Below are positions 33,674-44,985 of a DNA stretch of 60,000 bases, in pieces; the first letter of the stretch is position 1, and each line of letters begins with the position of its first letter. The notes beneath the pieces were generated by a model. The model saw only the letters and a list, made by a program, of their open reading frames with translations, was not told the DNA's origin and ran no database searches. Source of the stretch: Apostichopus japonicus (Eukaryota > Echinodermata > Holothuroidea > Aspidochirotida > Stichopodidae); assembly GCF_037975245.1 (NCBI RefSeq), contig NC_092568.1, positions 29,580,001-29,640,000 of the forward strand, given 5' to 3'. The position numbers and the translations under genes were made by a program.

Positions 33674-35490
33674 TTACAACGATTTTACAAGCAAGGAGTA
33701 TACAGTTGACATCTCAGTGGGACTAGCTGGAATTACTGGCAAGTAACCAATTCTGCTGATTTTGGGAACATCTTCTGTCTGCATTGAATTAAAGGCAGAC
33801 CAACCAGGTACTGTCTGTTGTGCAGTCTGCCTTGTTGCTGCTGGCCCGGTCACAGACATTTCTTGACTTGTCGAGGGCATGTCTAATGAATAATCTGTTG
33901 TTGTAGCAGTAGACACTTCATGCAACTCTTGCATTGTTGCATCGTTTAAGGAGTAGGAACGAAGAAGCAGCCAAGCAAAATCTAACGAAAGGGCACCACT
34001 ACCTGGCGACTTGTCTTCAGTCAACAATGAGGAATCCAACTGAAATTCCCCTGGTCCTTCCCTTTTAGTTTGGAAGTACTGTGGAAGTGGCTGGATAGGG
34101 CTTGCAAAAGAACGTTCTCTTGTTCGTTTAACTTCTGGGGTGGTATGGGCCTCTATCTCTCTTACTGCATTCCTCTGAATAACAATTCCATTGGTGTTAT
34201 GAGTGGTGCCCTTTCCAGACAGTGTTTCCTCCATCAGGTCTATATTGTCAAAAACTAAAGTGGTATATTGAGAAGGCATAATGTTTTCTGGCATAACACT
34301 GTTTTTCTTCACTACTTCATTCGCAATGGCAGTATCAAGCTCCTGCAAGTAGCTTAGTGAAACAGAATGCCCAAACCTGTTCATCATTCCCAAAATTTGG
34401 ACGTTTTTGCTCAGATGTCGAATGCTGACTCCAAGTGCAACATGTTTGGGAGTGGCAACTCTTCCTCGATAGTGGGCAAAGAGTATGTCTTGAGCGATAG
34501 ATTCTACCCGAACCATCATGTCCTTAGGCAGCCTGACCTTCTCCTTATCTTCAAACATCAACTCTTCACAGTCTGGTGAAATCAATAAAGCAAGAAAGTT
34601 ATGGAGTTGCAAAGGAATGATTTTATCTACATCAGAGCTATTCAACTGGTTGCTTGTTGGTGGCCACTGCAGTCCATCACCAATATCCATCATACTCCTC
34701 CGTAAAATTTGAGCAGCGTGGTAGAGATCTCTTGTCTCCTGTACTTGTATACTTTGACCTGGATTTGTTGTATTCATTCCAGTACAATCTGAACCTTTGC
34801 TCATTGAACTTGAATCCACATTTTTTTCAAGCAGAGCTCCCTTTGGAAGAAAGTCTGAGTAAATCAACTCACATCTGTTTCTTTTTTTGGGGCGCCAGAA
34901 TGTGATTTTAGGCCCAAACCTTGCAAGCAGTTTTTTTTTCAGTTTTTCTGTCCTGAATTGTGCATTGCTTCCACCTTTAGCATGAACAAAGCCCATGTAT
35001 TGTTCCATAAGTTTTGAAATTTTCAAAACTTCCCCCTTCACTATGACTGTTCCTTCCACATAAAGAGCAAGATCCTCAAAAGCTTCAGCATCAGTTTCTT
35101 GATTTTCTGCTGATTGCTGGTTAGTTCTATCAACATTTCCATGTGTTCTAACATATGAAGAATAACAGTTTCTGTGGTAGCAAACTTCAACAGCAATCAA
35201 ATCTTTATCTCTTATTTGGAACAATAACTTTTCATCATTGCTCTGCAGAGCTGCTGACTTCAATCGTCTTTCTGCATCCAAAGTTAAGCATTGGAAAAGT
35301 TTTTCTTGTTTTCTGCTGCCAGTTTTCCTGTCTCTGATAAATTTGTGACCGCTTTTGCCACATAGTTTTGACGTTGATACCAGATGAAAAATACATTCAC
35401 GTGGTAGTATTCTGGTCGCAGATGCTTGGCTGGGTTGGGAGAATGAACGTCGTTGCCACTTGGTAGCCGGTGGAGCATCAGTTGTTTCTT
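33674..35490 (-). CDS. Transposon protein, exon 2 up to the in-frame TAA
   Basis: Begins after acceptor TTTTTCAG and continues residues 91-695. A second Cys/His module is at 123-202 (CIFHLVSTSKLC, then CYHRNCYSSYV). A basic stretch KLKKKLLARFGPKITFWRPK follows near residue 250. The downstream region contains DNIDLMEETLSGKGTTHNTN and PGWSAFN, seen widely in uncharacterised multi-copy proteins of marine invertebrates and fish. The TAA at 33674-33676 is codon 696; the same frame continues uninterrupted behind it. Confidence 0.75.
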
Positions 35491-36798
35491 CTGAAAAATA
35501 CCAAAATAGGAACAAATACTTAGGAACGCTCAACTATACATATATAGTTACAGAATTAAATAATGCCTTTCCTTTAGAAAACCATGGTTATGCAGAGGCT
35601 ATGTTAAAAATAGTGCAAGTTTTCAAGTACTATAATACTACAGTATATCTATGTGTTTACTGTTTAGACTACCAGAGCATCAACATGGAATTTCTCTTCT
35701 TCATCCATCTAACACAAACATGAATTACCACCCACCCACCGAACCTACTAGCAGTCACAAAAGTATAGTTATAGGAGATGTTATCATCATTGCACTCAAC
35801 AAATAATATCAAGGAAAACTTTTACCCATATGACAGATGGTGGTTAAAATTTATAATCAGAATGACCAATTAAAAAAAAGGATGAATGAAAGTAAATAAT
35901 TTCAACACTAATATTTGAATGTATGCCTGCCAAATATGGTAAAGAAACTGCTGTCGCTGATAAAATATATGATATAATGGACAAAGAATAGGCCTAAATT
36001 CAAATATCATAGATATAGTTTCATTGAAGCCGCCGTTGTAGCCTCCGCTAAGGACAACAAGATATACTCGGGCCAGAATGCCAACCATAATCATAGAACA
36101 TATAGAAATTGAATAACTGAAGCCTTGGTTATGGGGATACACGGCTACACATCTGGGAGAGTTGACTTAACTACACATACTGAATTGTTGTTGACTAGCA
36201 AAAAATATAATCATAGTAGCACTGTGTCATATTGTAAGGATCGAGTGAGAGAGAGGACATGTGCATAATCCAGGGTCTGGTGCAGCTCATAGGCAAAGAT
36301 AAGTTTTGGATAACCAATGGCTAGATGGGGATACAAGACAACACAGGATAGTACATAGCCTACGTACATCATTATCCTACACCTCAATGGTCCACCCAAC
36401 CCCATCTCTCTTGAATTTCATTGTAATGAAAATGTTTATAAACACAAGAAGCGGTAGGCCTACACAGTCAGGAAGAACAAAATGTAAAGTTAAAAAAAAA
36501 GGAAGCTATCTTGCACTAAAAAGCTGATGTTCGGATTCAAAATATGAGCTAAATTAGTAACGACAGGCCAGGCGTATACGGTATGCCCCAACGTTAGGCT
36601 TACAAATGCTCGAGGCACTCGTTACGTTAAATATCACTAGGTTTATAGATATGCACGTTACGAATACGAGCCTAAGCCTATCACTACAGGCCTCGAAAAG
36701 AGTAAGTCAAAAGATTCTCACGGGAAAAATTATGATTTAAAAATTGATTGGATATGTGTACGGGGATGGAATTTAGGAATCATATTAATAAAAATCAC
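35491..36798 (-). other. Single intron of the transposon gene
   Basis: 1308 bp, GT-AG, phase 1. No open frame or repeat of note was recognised inside. Confidence 0.7.
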
Positions 36799-37069
36799 CT
36801 TCCGAAGTAGTATCATGAGATTTCCTTGCTTTACTGATGTTCGTTTTATTGGTGAAGTCCTGGTAGCAACCTCTGTGATAACGAAACGAATCGTACTCTC
36901 GATTCCCTGTCCAAATACTCTCCGATTGAAGGGCAATAAGGCTGAATCTAGTATGGCCGATATCTCTCCACTGCTTCGCGCAGGTTCTAAAGGTGTTCCA
37001 GCTTTTTTCGGAAAATTTTGTCAATTTTTCAGTACTATTTGCTCGAGAATGGCAAACACATTCATCCAT
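36799..37069 (-). CDS. Transposon protein, exon 1 (90 codons)
   Basis: Starts at ATG 37067-37069 and ends GAA-G before a GTGATT donor (36797-36798 side). It codes a first Cys/His module, with MDECVCHSR at residues 1-9 and YHRGCYQDF at 64-72. The same pattern is repeated in exon 2. The phase-1 junction joins exactly to 35490, giving TTSE then EETTDAPP. An in-frame GTG farther upstream is unlikely to be the start. The right terminal repeat lies about 200 bp upstream, so the promoter should be there. Confidence 0.75.
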
Positions 37070-37264
37070 CGTTCGTATCGGTAAACGGTATGACGCCGAT
37101 CGATATAAGTTGAAAACCACAACAAAGCCTTTCTAGCGTCAGGTGACATGATCACGAGACACAAACTGCCTTTAACCATTGGCTTAAAACGTCAATATTG
37201 CTACGCGAGGTAGGTGACTTTCACAGTATCGGAACGTACACAGGTATAAATTAGTACCTATTTA

Positions 37265-37417
37265 ACGCTTGTTTTCTCGAAAAGTAACTCGTTTCACTCT
37301 GGACAACAAGTTGAAATGACAAAAGGAGTAAAATATGAACGCATTCTGACTGTCAAACCTTAGTGACTCTAGGGGTGCAACGAAAGTGTAAGATTTTAGG
37401 GGTCGGCCCACTGACTA
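37265..37417 (-). repeat. Right terminal inverted repeat of the 10.4-kb transposon
   Basis: On the minus strand it begins TAGTCAGTGGGCCGACCCCT and mirrors the left repeat. It ends at 37417 and is followed by GTA. Confidence 0.8.
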
Positions 37418-37432
37418 GTAATAACATTATCG

Positions 37433-38650
37433 TATCTGGGGTAATATTCACATAGAGGCACTGTCCTGGATGTTACCTATAGCAGTCTTTCATCTGGGGT
37501 AATATTCACATAGAGGCACTGTCCTGGATGTTACCTATAGCAGTCTTTCATCTGGGGTAATATTCACATAGAGGCACTGTCCTGGATGTTACCTATAGCA
37601 GTCTTTCATCTGGGGTAATATTCACATAGAGGCACTGTCCTGGATGTTACCTATAGCAGTCTTTTATCTGGGGTAATATTCACATAGAGGCACTGTCCTG
37701 GACATTACCTATGTGTAAGGTCTTGTAGCTATGATAATATTCACATAGAGGCACTGTCCTGGATGTTACCTATGTGTAAGTTCTTGTAGCTATGATAATA
37801 TTCACACAGAGGCACTGTCCTGGATGTTACCTATGTGTAAGGTCTTGTAGCTATGATAATATTCATATAGAGGCACTGTCCTGGATGTTACCAATGTGTA
37901 AGTTCTTGTAGCTATGATAATATTCACATAGAGGCACTGTCCTGGACGTTACCTATGTGTAAGGTCTTGTAGCTATGGTAATGTTCACATAGAGGCACTG
38001 TCCTGGATGTTACCTATGTGTAAGGTCTTGTAGCTATGATAATATTCACATAGAGGCACTGTCCTGGACGTTACCTATGTGTAAGGTCTTGTAGCTATGG
38101 TAATGTTCACATAGAGGCACTGTCCTGGACGTTACCTTTGTGTAAGGTCTTGTAGCTATGGTAATGTTCACATAGAGGCACTGTCCTGGACGTTACCTAT
38201 GTGTAAGGTCTTGTAGCTATGGTAATGTTCACATAGAGGCACTGTTCTGGACGTTACCTATGTGTAAGGTCTTGTAGCTATGATAATGTTCACATAGAGG
38301 CACTGTCCTGGACGTTACCTATGTGTAAGGTCTTGTAGCTATGGTAATGTTCACATAGAGGCACTGTCCTGGACGTTACCTATGTGTAAGGTCTTGTAGC
38401 TATGATAATATTCACATAGAGGCACTGTCCTGGACGTTACCTATGTGTAAGGTCTTGTAGCTATGATAATATTCACACAGAGGCACTGTCCTGGATTTTA
38501 CCTATGTGTAAGGTCTTGTAGCTATGGTAATATCACATAGAGGCACTGTCCTGGATGTTACCTATGTGTAAGGTCTTGTAGCTATGGTAATATTCACATA
38601 GAGGCACTGTCCTGGGTATTACCTGCATAGCAGTTTTTATCTGGGGTAAT
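37433..38650. repeat. 58/61-bp minisatellite, 20 copies, two subtypes
   Basis: GAGGCACTGT recurs 20 times. The first four units are 58 bp (tail AGCAGTCTTTCATCTGGGG). The others are about 61 bp (tail GTGTAAGGTCTTGTAGCTAT). The final unit reverts to the AGCAGTTTTTATCTGGGG tail, so one subtype has expanded inside an array of the other. It lies between the transposon end and Nup133 exon 29. Confidence 0.92.
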
Positions 38651-39077
38651 ATTAACAAGTATAATCTCCATGTAGCAATATGATACATTGGGTAATATTT
38701 GGTATATAGTGTCCTAATACTCTGGTAATATATTATTCTAAACAGCAATTGGACCGCTGACTGGCTTCATATATTTGAGGAGTAGGTGCATGTGAGTTTC
38801 CCGGTTAATAAAATAAATATATTCATCAAATTCAGGAAGGTTACTGTTGATCTGACATGAACCTAGATATTATTAATGATCGTCTAAGACAAGGTGGGTT
38901 GTGCAACACTGATGAATAGCAAAAAAACTAGTTATGATAGTTAGCCAATTGACTGTAGAATAAGAATTTGAATGAATATCATCAAGAAAGATTTCAAAAG
39001 GTTAATGTTCAACAAGATGAAATGATCAGATGTCTGCCAAAAAATGATGTCCTTAATTGTTTGATCTTGAATCTTAC

Positions 39078-39161
39078 GTTTGGAATGTACATCATTAACA
39101 AGTCGAGAGCTTTCATAAAGTCGTATTCGTTTGCCTCTACATTCTTCTCTCCCGTATAGAG
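39078..39161 (-). CDS. NUP133: Nup133 exon 29
   Basis: 28 codons with LYTGEKNVEANEYDFMKALD then LLM, near-identical to the vertebrate NEYDFKKALDLL helix. Acceptor TGACAG, donor GTAAGA. It is followed by the 12-kb intron that contains the transposon. Confidence 0.97.
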
Positions 39162-39515
39162 CTGTCAAACAAAGAAAGAAACAAAAATGCAAGTCAAATT
39201 CAATAATCCAAGTGGTCTTTTGCATAAATAAAGCTTTTTTTTTAAATGTTGAGTAGACATAGGTAATACTCCATTCAAGCTAAAGCATGAATATGCATCC
39301 TTCTATAATTAATGTATTTTCTTCTGTGTCTGTATGTCTGCATTCATTCTTGTCCCTTGGAGGGGCATATGTTTCTACTTACTTTACTGATTCTGACATG
39401 TTATAACTGACAATAGCAGAATAGGAAAATAATGAGGATTGTTTCCAAGCTTTAACCTCTCTTCCCGCCCCTTTCTCACCCTCCTTGCCCCACCCCCCCC
39501 CTCGACAGAGCTTAC

Positions 39516-39572
39516 CTCAATAAGTTCATAGACATCTATGACGGGCATATCGTCGACATCCATTTGCAGTCG
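39516..39572 (-). CDS. NUP133: Nup133 exon 28
   Basis: 19 codons, RLQMDVDDMPVIDVYELIE, matching vertebrate LNLSAMPVLTAPQLI. Acceptor TGACAG, donor GTAAGC. Confidence 0.92.
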
Positions 39573-40152
39573 CTGTCACAAAATATGAAAGAAACTCGGT
39601 AAAATTAAATACGTTGATCAAAGTATAGGGTTGTACTGCCTACCACAGAGGGGGTGATACACCATTTTGAAATCTCTATGACTCCATTTGGAGGTTTAAA
39701 TTTTTACATCGTAATGATCATACCAGGATTAGAATTCTTACATTTGAGGCCAATTGTTTACAAACTCTTCCAAGATGCACCACCAGATACATAGGTAACT
39801 AATCTAAACATTTTGTCCTTGATCTTGCGGCTTTTATTGATTGTATTCTTTGTTGTGTCCGTCCCGGGACAACCTAACAAACTTATATGAAACTTAATTG
39901 ACAACACTAACGCAATAGGTCTGTCTAAACGGTTAACTTAATGTATTGTGATTTATTATCAAGAAAGTGTTCTCCAAGAAACCTTGGTAGATGTTACATA
40001 ACACATACCATACCATTCAAATTAAGGTATGCATAAATTAACATATATCTAACTATATCGTAAACAGATTATTTGGTGGTGCTAAGTCACTATCCAACAT
40101 TCTTCATCTAAAATAATGATTATGAAGGATTTACAAATCCATTCTGACTTAC

Positions 40153-40214
40153 TTGAATGACGGACGAGGGTAAATGTTCCTGATGAGATATAATGTGTAG
40201 GTCTTCATTGATCA
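40153..40214 (-). CDS. NUP133: Nup133 exon 27
   Basis: 62 nt, INEDLHIISHQEHLPSSVIQ, matching vertebrate QERFLLHQETLPEQLL. Acceptor TTTCAG, donor GTAAGT. Confidence 0.93.
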
Positions 40215-40659
40215 CTGAAAGAATGAGGAGAAGAATATCTATGTATTACGCTGAAACTTTCCAACGTTTCACAAAATCAATCAATTATTGATTAATAAAT
40301 TAATATATTGAATATGTCCATCCAAGTCTTGTTGTTAAATAATCAAAACTTTTTAGAGCCTGCAAATTTGATCACCCAAGGAAACTTGAATTAATAGTTC
40401 TCTTTGACAATTTCAAACCCCACTGTTTTCTTCGCCGCTGTTTCTTGTATACCTCATTTTTATATTGTCATAATTGTCTCAGATTTGAGGAAGCTGTGCA
40501 AGCATAAAAAATGAACTAATAACAATATATTTTTTTGCTCCTGTCTTTACTTGGCAGGATAATGCAAAAAAACACAACCAAACTGCAACAAAATGAGCAA
40601 CTCTGTGCTGGTCACATGATAAATGAAAATATAATAAAATATAAAAGAATATAACTTAC

Positions 40660-40726
40660 TTTTCACTGCACTTTCATCAACTTCATCTGCAGCTAGAGCT
40701 GAGAGTTTGCTAAGGCTTAACAGAGT
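40660..40726 (-). CDS. NUP133: Nup133 exon 26
   Basis: 67 nt, TLLSLSKLSALAADEVDESA. Acceptor CTTCAG, donor GTAAGT. Confidence 0.96.
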
Positions 40727-41361
40727 CTGAAGAAGGAAATTCGCCAGCAATTTCAGTTAGAAGAAAATTAATTAATCTCTTCACAACTTAGAAATGAGCA
40801 AAATAAAACAAGGGTTATCGGATTCAGATCAATGATGTCAAGAAAACAAGATCCGTGCGTTACCATATTAGCCAATCCAGACCAACCTTGGTGGCTATTC
40901 CATTCTAACAATTTCATTGCTCTCCACTCCCCCACTCCCTCTCCCCCACCCTGTTTCCTTAAATGTATACCACTAGCAGCAAGAATGGAACATTTAAGAG
41001 AGTATTTTATTATCTAATCTTAGTTGCATCATAAAGAGAGAAACAAACTGACAATTAAGAATGAATTTAGACAAGACAGAGGGGATGTTTACCTGTAACA
41101 TCAGGCATACATGTTTGTGCTCACTCAACTGACCTAACTGACTCAACTTGACAACTTTCTAGTGAGATGTGGAATGAAATAAATTTAAAAATGGAATAAT
41201 GTCTACTTGGGCAAATGAATATCCTTCATTTTACAACAACTAAATCTAGAGTTCATTAACTCACATACTAGCACAGTAGGCATGTTCTATAAAAAAATGA
41301 AAAATGAAGAAAAAAAAAAAGCCAAAAAAAAAAAAGCCAAAAAAAAAGCATTTTCTTGTAC

Positions 41362-41421
41362 CTTCTTTTTCGCCACTGAAAGACTTTCCCTATCTGCCAA
41401 CTTTTTCAATGTCATATGAGC
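41362..41421 (-). CDS. NUP133: Nup133 exon 25
   Basis: 20 codons, AHMTLKKLADRESLSVAKKK, against vertebrate [20 protein letters not shown]. Acceptor TTTCAG, donor GTACAA. The 150-bp tandem repeat begins 36 bp upstream. Confidence 0.96.
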
Positions 41422-41456
41422 CTGAAAGAGGAGAGAATCGTCAATGATTAAAATTT

Positions 41457-42488
41457 GTACCAATAACATGAAGGAACTTAAAGTATTAAACACACACAGA
41501 TCAGAATACATTCTAACCTAACAATAGGAGAATACAAAGAGCCAATAGTACTCTGATTCAGTCTCACAATGGTCTACATCTTGTCTTTGTCCAACATCTT
41601 GTCTTTGTACCAATAACATAAAGGAACTTAAAGTATTAAACACACACACAGATCAGAATACATTCTATCCTAACAATAGGAGAATACAAAGAGCCAATAG
41701 TACTCTGATTCAGTCTCACAATGGTCTACATCTTGTCTTTGTCCAACATCTTGTCCTTGTACCAATAATATAAAGGAACTTAAAGTATTAAACACACACA
41801 GATCAGAATACATTGTAACCTAACAATAGGAGAAAACAAAGAGCCAATGGTACTCTGATTCAGTCTCACAATGGTCTACATCTTGTCTTTGTCCAACATC
41901 TTGTCCTTGTACCAATAACATAAAGGAACTTAAAGTAATAAACACACACAGATCAGAATACATTCTATCCTAACAATAGGAGAATACAAAGAGCCAGTAG
42001 TACTCTGATTCAGTCTCACAATGGTCTACATCTTGTCTTTGTCCAACATCTTGTCCTTGTACCAATAACATAAAGGAACTTAAAGTAATAAACACACACA
42101 GATCAGAATACATTCTATCCTAACAATAGGAGAATACAAAGAGCCAGTAGTACTCTGATTCAGTCTCACAATGGTCTACATCTTGTCTTTTGTCCACATC
42201 TTGTCCTTGTACCAATAACATAAAGGAACTTAAAGTAATAAACACACACAGATCAGAATACATTCTATCCTAACAATAGGAGAATACAAAGAGCCAGTAG
42301 TACTCTGATTCAGTCTCACAATGGTCTACATCTTGTCTTTTGTCCACATCTTGTCCTTGTACCAATAACATAAAGGAACTTAAAGTAATAAACACACACA
42401 GATCAGAATACATTGTAACCTAACAATAGGAGAAAACAAAGAGCCAACAGTACTCTGATTCAGTCTCACAATGGTCTAAATCTTGTCT
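41457..42488. repeat. 150-bp tandem repeat, 7 copies
   Basis: The unit starts GTACCAATAACATAAAGGAA and includes CACACACAGATCAGAATACA. Starts are at 41457, 41607, 41759, 41909, 42059, 42209 and 42359. It lies within the Nup133 intron upstream of exon 25, with no exon sequence inside. Confidence 0.9.
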
Positions 42489-42781
42489 TTCTTTTCATTT
42501 CTGTTGATTCTGTTCTCATCATTTTATCCATTTTCCAGACCGTGTGGGAACCATGATTAGTACACTCCCATTTCAAGCATTGCTATTTGCCAAGGGATCT
42601 TCTTTAAACGATAGAGCTGCCCACATCTGCTAAGTGTGGCAGGAGTAATGCAAGGGCAAGACAAGAACCAAGAGGATTTGTATCTTCTCATTTCTCAGAG
42701 GTGGAGGGGGGGGAGGGGGGTTTTACATTCTTTGGGAAGCTAGGCACAGTAGGGAAACTTCATGAGTGGCTTTCTGCTGAC

Positions 42782-42897
42782 CTGGGTGTAATTATTAGTC
42801 TGTATATCTTGCAGCCAGCTGATGTGGTCGTGTTGACGTAGGAAGTTACTCAGCTCTGGTCGATGTGAGAAATGAGTCATAAGCTTGCCTCTTTGAC
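42782..42897 (-). CDS. NUP133: Nup133 exon 24
   Basis: 116 nt with QRGKLMTHFSHRPELSNFLR and QHDHISWLQDI, matching vertebrate LANFLQAHEHLSWLHEI. Acceptor CATTAG, donor GTCAGC. Confidence 0.96.
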
Positions 42898-43039
42898 CTA
42901 ATGAAAGAGTGAAATAAACATGAAAATAAAGTAACTAGTAAAGACAACGAGATTAACACAACCCATCTGTGACCTTCATCAGGAACTTTGTGTGTATATT
43001 AACAAAAGAATGAAAGAAATGGTAAAAAATGGAAGTTAC

Positions 43040-43079
43040 CTCTGTCAATGTAATACTTGAACACAAAGTCAGGAAATCC
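43040..43079 (-). CDS. NUP133: Nup133 exon 23 (40 nt)
   Basis: GFPDFVFKYYIDR, matching vertebrate FSDFLFRWYLEKG. Acceptor CTTACAG, donor GTAACT. Confidence 0.93.
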
Positions 43080-44033
43080 CTGTAAGAGAATGATAGAAAG
43101 ATGAGTCACATGTACCGATAAAAGAAAAGAAGAAAAAAAAAACAGTCATAGAGAGATTTTACAACACTTTTATTCTGTTCTTGTAGAAAAAAATCATAGC
43201 AACGATTTGAATTTCCAATTTGAGAGAATGAACCTTAAAACAGTGTTGTGTTGGAAAAGTAAAATTAGAGATAATGCTCAAAATATCTTTTAAATAATTC
43301 AAAGTTACATGAAGCCTGTCAAAAGATGACTGACCTACACCAGACACATAGAGAGAGAATAAAATCGGAACGAGTGAATGACAAATGGAGAATGTGATGA
43401 CCGGTCACAACAGGAAACTTATTTTTAGATGAAAGCTAACATCTCTTGTCATCAACATACAGTACATGAACTGAAGAGCTACAGTTTAGGTTGTTGCAAT
43501 AATGTACCAATACTTGCTTAATACATTGAGAAAGTTGGTGACTTTTCAAGTAGAAATACTAACACTCTCATGGATGTAACACACTCATAGTAGCTGCTGC
43601 ATATAAAACATTTTGGGTCAGAAGTTGTCATATCCATCAGATGATTAACGCCAAGTAACCAGCAGGCGACAACATTTGGGGCAAGAAAGAGTATTTAATA
43701 GAGCAATAGTCACATGGAGTGGGAATTATTGCATCTGATGAGAGGGGTACTAAAGTTGAATCATTGTTTATATAAATAGATATAATTTATGGAATCAAAT
43801 ATTTTTTTCTAGGTAAAACAAAACATAGAGACCCAACTAAGGATAGGGAGGGGGGGGGGGGGATAGAAGATGAGTCCAAACATGTAGTGTTACTAATGAT
43901 TTGTACATGCTAAAGAATTCCACAATGCATTATTTCAAAATAACAGATTATCAGGAATAGTCACATGATACTGCCACAGCCAATCAGACGGAAGAATGAC
44001 GACGACGGCCGAAAGACGGGTTGTAAAAATTAC

Positions 44034-44170
44034 CTGGTTGACATAAAAGTCCATATAATGTTGAATTCTCTTCTGACCTGTGGCTGTGTCTTCACAGAGT
44101 TCCACTAATGTACCAAAGTCAAGGAACTTTTCAGCCAGAGACGCTGCTCTCTCTGTTTGACCAAATTTGA
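44034..44170 (-). CDS. NUP133: Nup133 exon 22
   Basis: 137 nt with FGQTERAASLAEKFLDFGTL and RIQHYMDFYVNQ, strongly conserved. Acceptor CTTCAG, donor GTAATT. The acceptor and the first 22 nt of this exon are present twice more in the upstream intron. Confidence 0.97.
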
Positions 44171-44570
44171 CTGAAGAGACAGAAAGAGTGCCAGTCAATT
44201 TAATATCAGTACTAGATTCACCACAACTAAAAGAAACATTAATAAGAAATGTGCCTTTGGTCTTTATGAGCTTTGTTAATACTACAGTCTCTCTGTTTGA
44301 TCAAATTTGACTGAAGAGACAAGAAAGAGTGCCAGTCAATTTAATATCAGTACTAGATTCACCACAACTAAAAGAAACATTAATAAGAAATGTGCCTTTG
44401 GTCTTTATGAGCTTTGTTAATACTACAGTCTCTCTGTTTGATCAAATTTGACTGAAGAGACAAGAAAGAGTGCCAGTCAATTTAATATCAGTACTAGATT
44501 CACCACAACTAAAAGAAACATTAATAAGAAATGTGTCTTTGTTCTTTATGAGCTTTGTCAATACTACGAG
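44149..44570. repeat. 140-bp triplication including the 3' splice site of Nup133 exon 22
   Basis: Copies start at 44149, 44289 and 44430 (CTCTCTGTTTGA). Each includes the first 22 nt of exon 22 and its acceptor (minus-strand CTTCAG before TCAAATTTG). Only the first copy is joined to the rest of the exon. Confidence 0.88.
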
Positions 44571-44938
44571 TAAACATTTCATCTACATTTTTTTAATTTA
44601 TTTATTTTGGGCTAACTATGACCTCTTTCTTAAATCTCTAATGCTTTCATTTCCTTTCTTACCCCTAGGCATACTTTTTATAAAATTATTTTGAAATTTT
44701 GGAATAAACTGAAAACTGGCACATTTTCAAACTGTCTATCTACTCCTGTCCCATCTACAATCTACTGACCAAAAAAACACTAACATTCTTTGCACAAACA
44801 GGGGTCAGGATTTGTGGACTGTTAAACTGTGAGCTAAACTTACAATCAGTTACATAAAACAGTCTAACTCAAACATTTGATCTGAATGTGTTTGCAGCTT
44901 ACAGGTCTTTGTCTCTTCAATTCCTTGATATGTGTGAT

Positions 44939-44985
44939 ATGTATGTATGTTTGTATGTATGTATGTATTTTAGATCCTCCTGCAT
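44939..44985 (-). mobile_element. 3' fragment of the tRNA-derived SINE
   Basis: A (GTAT)n run followed by TTTTAGATCCTCCTGCA is the reverse complement of the tail of the SINE at 26371-26625. The head is not recognisable, so this copy is truncated or diverged. Confidence 0.6.

Larger units (their letters stand above)
27026..37417 (-). mobile_element. 10.4-kb terminal-inverted-repeat DNA transposon in a Nup133 intron, tentatively Academ-type
   Basis: Left and right ends share TAGTCAGTGGGCCGA and about 150 bp of inverted similarity (27026-27180 against the reverse complement of 37265-37417). Matching blocks include AGTCACTAAGGTTTGA, ACTTGTTGTCCAG and CGAGTTACT. GTA flanks both ends (27023-27025, 37418-37420), a possible 3-bp target duplication. 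Between them lies one large spliced minus-strand gene with an XPG-like signature. Removing the nested hAT-like element and its duplication leaves about 8.4 kb. Academ elements carry XPG-like nuclease regions and make 3-4-bp duplications, so that superfamily is suggested but not verified. Confidence 0.75.

Noticed and set aside
33640-33690. A tiny intron removing the TAA (GTAAAA to AAGCTAG)
   Set aside because: It would be about 31 nt, too short for normal splicing, and would remove residues that match the family.
30878-35533. Two separate adjacent genes on the minus strand
   Set aside because: Both are in the same frame, separated only by one TAA, and family sequence runs across it. One interrupted gene is the simpler reading.
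36785-37120. A start codon upstream at 37120 for the transposon gene
   Set aside because: The codon there is GTG. The first ATG in frame is at 37067-37069, directly before the conserved C-x-C.
37433-38650. Regularly spaced repeats that could suggest a CRISPR array
   Set aside because: The units are contiguous with no unique spacers, the host is a eukaryote, and the pattern is that of a minisatellite.
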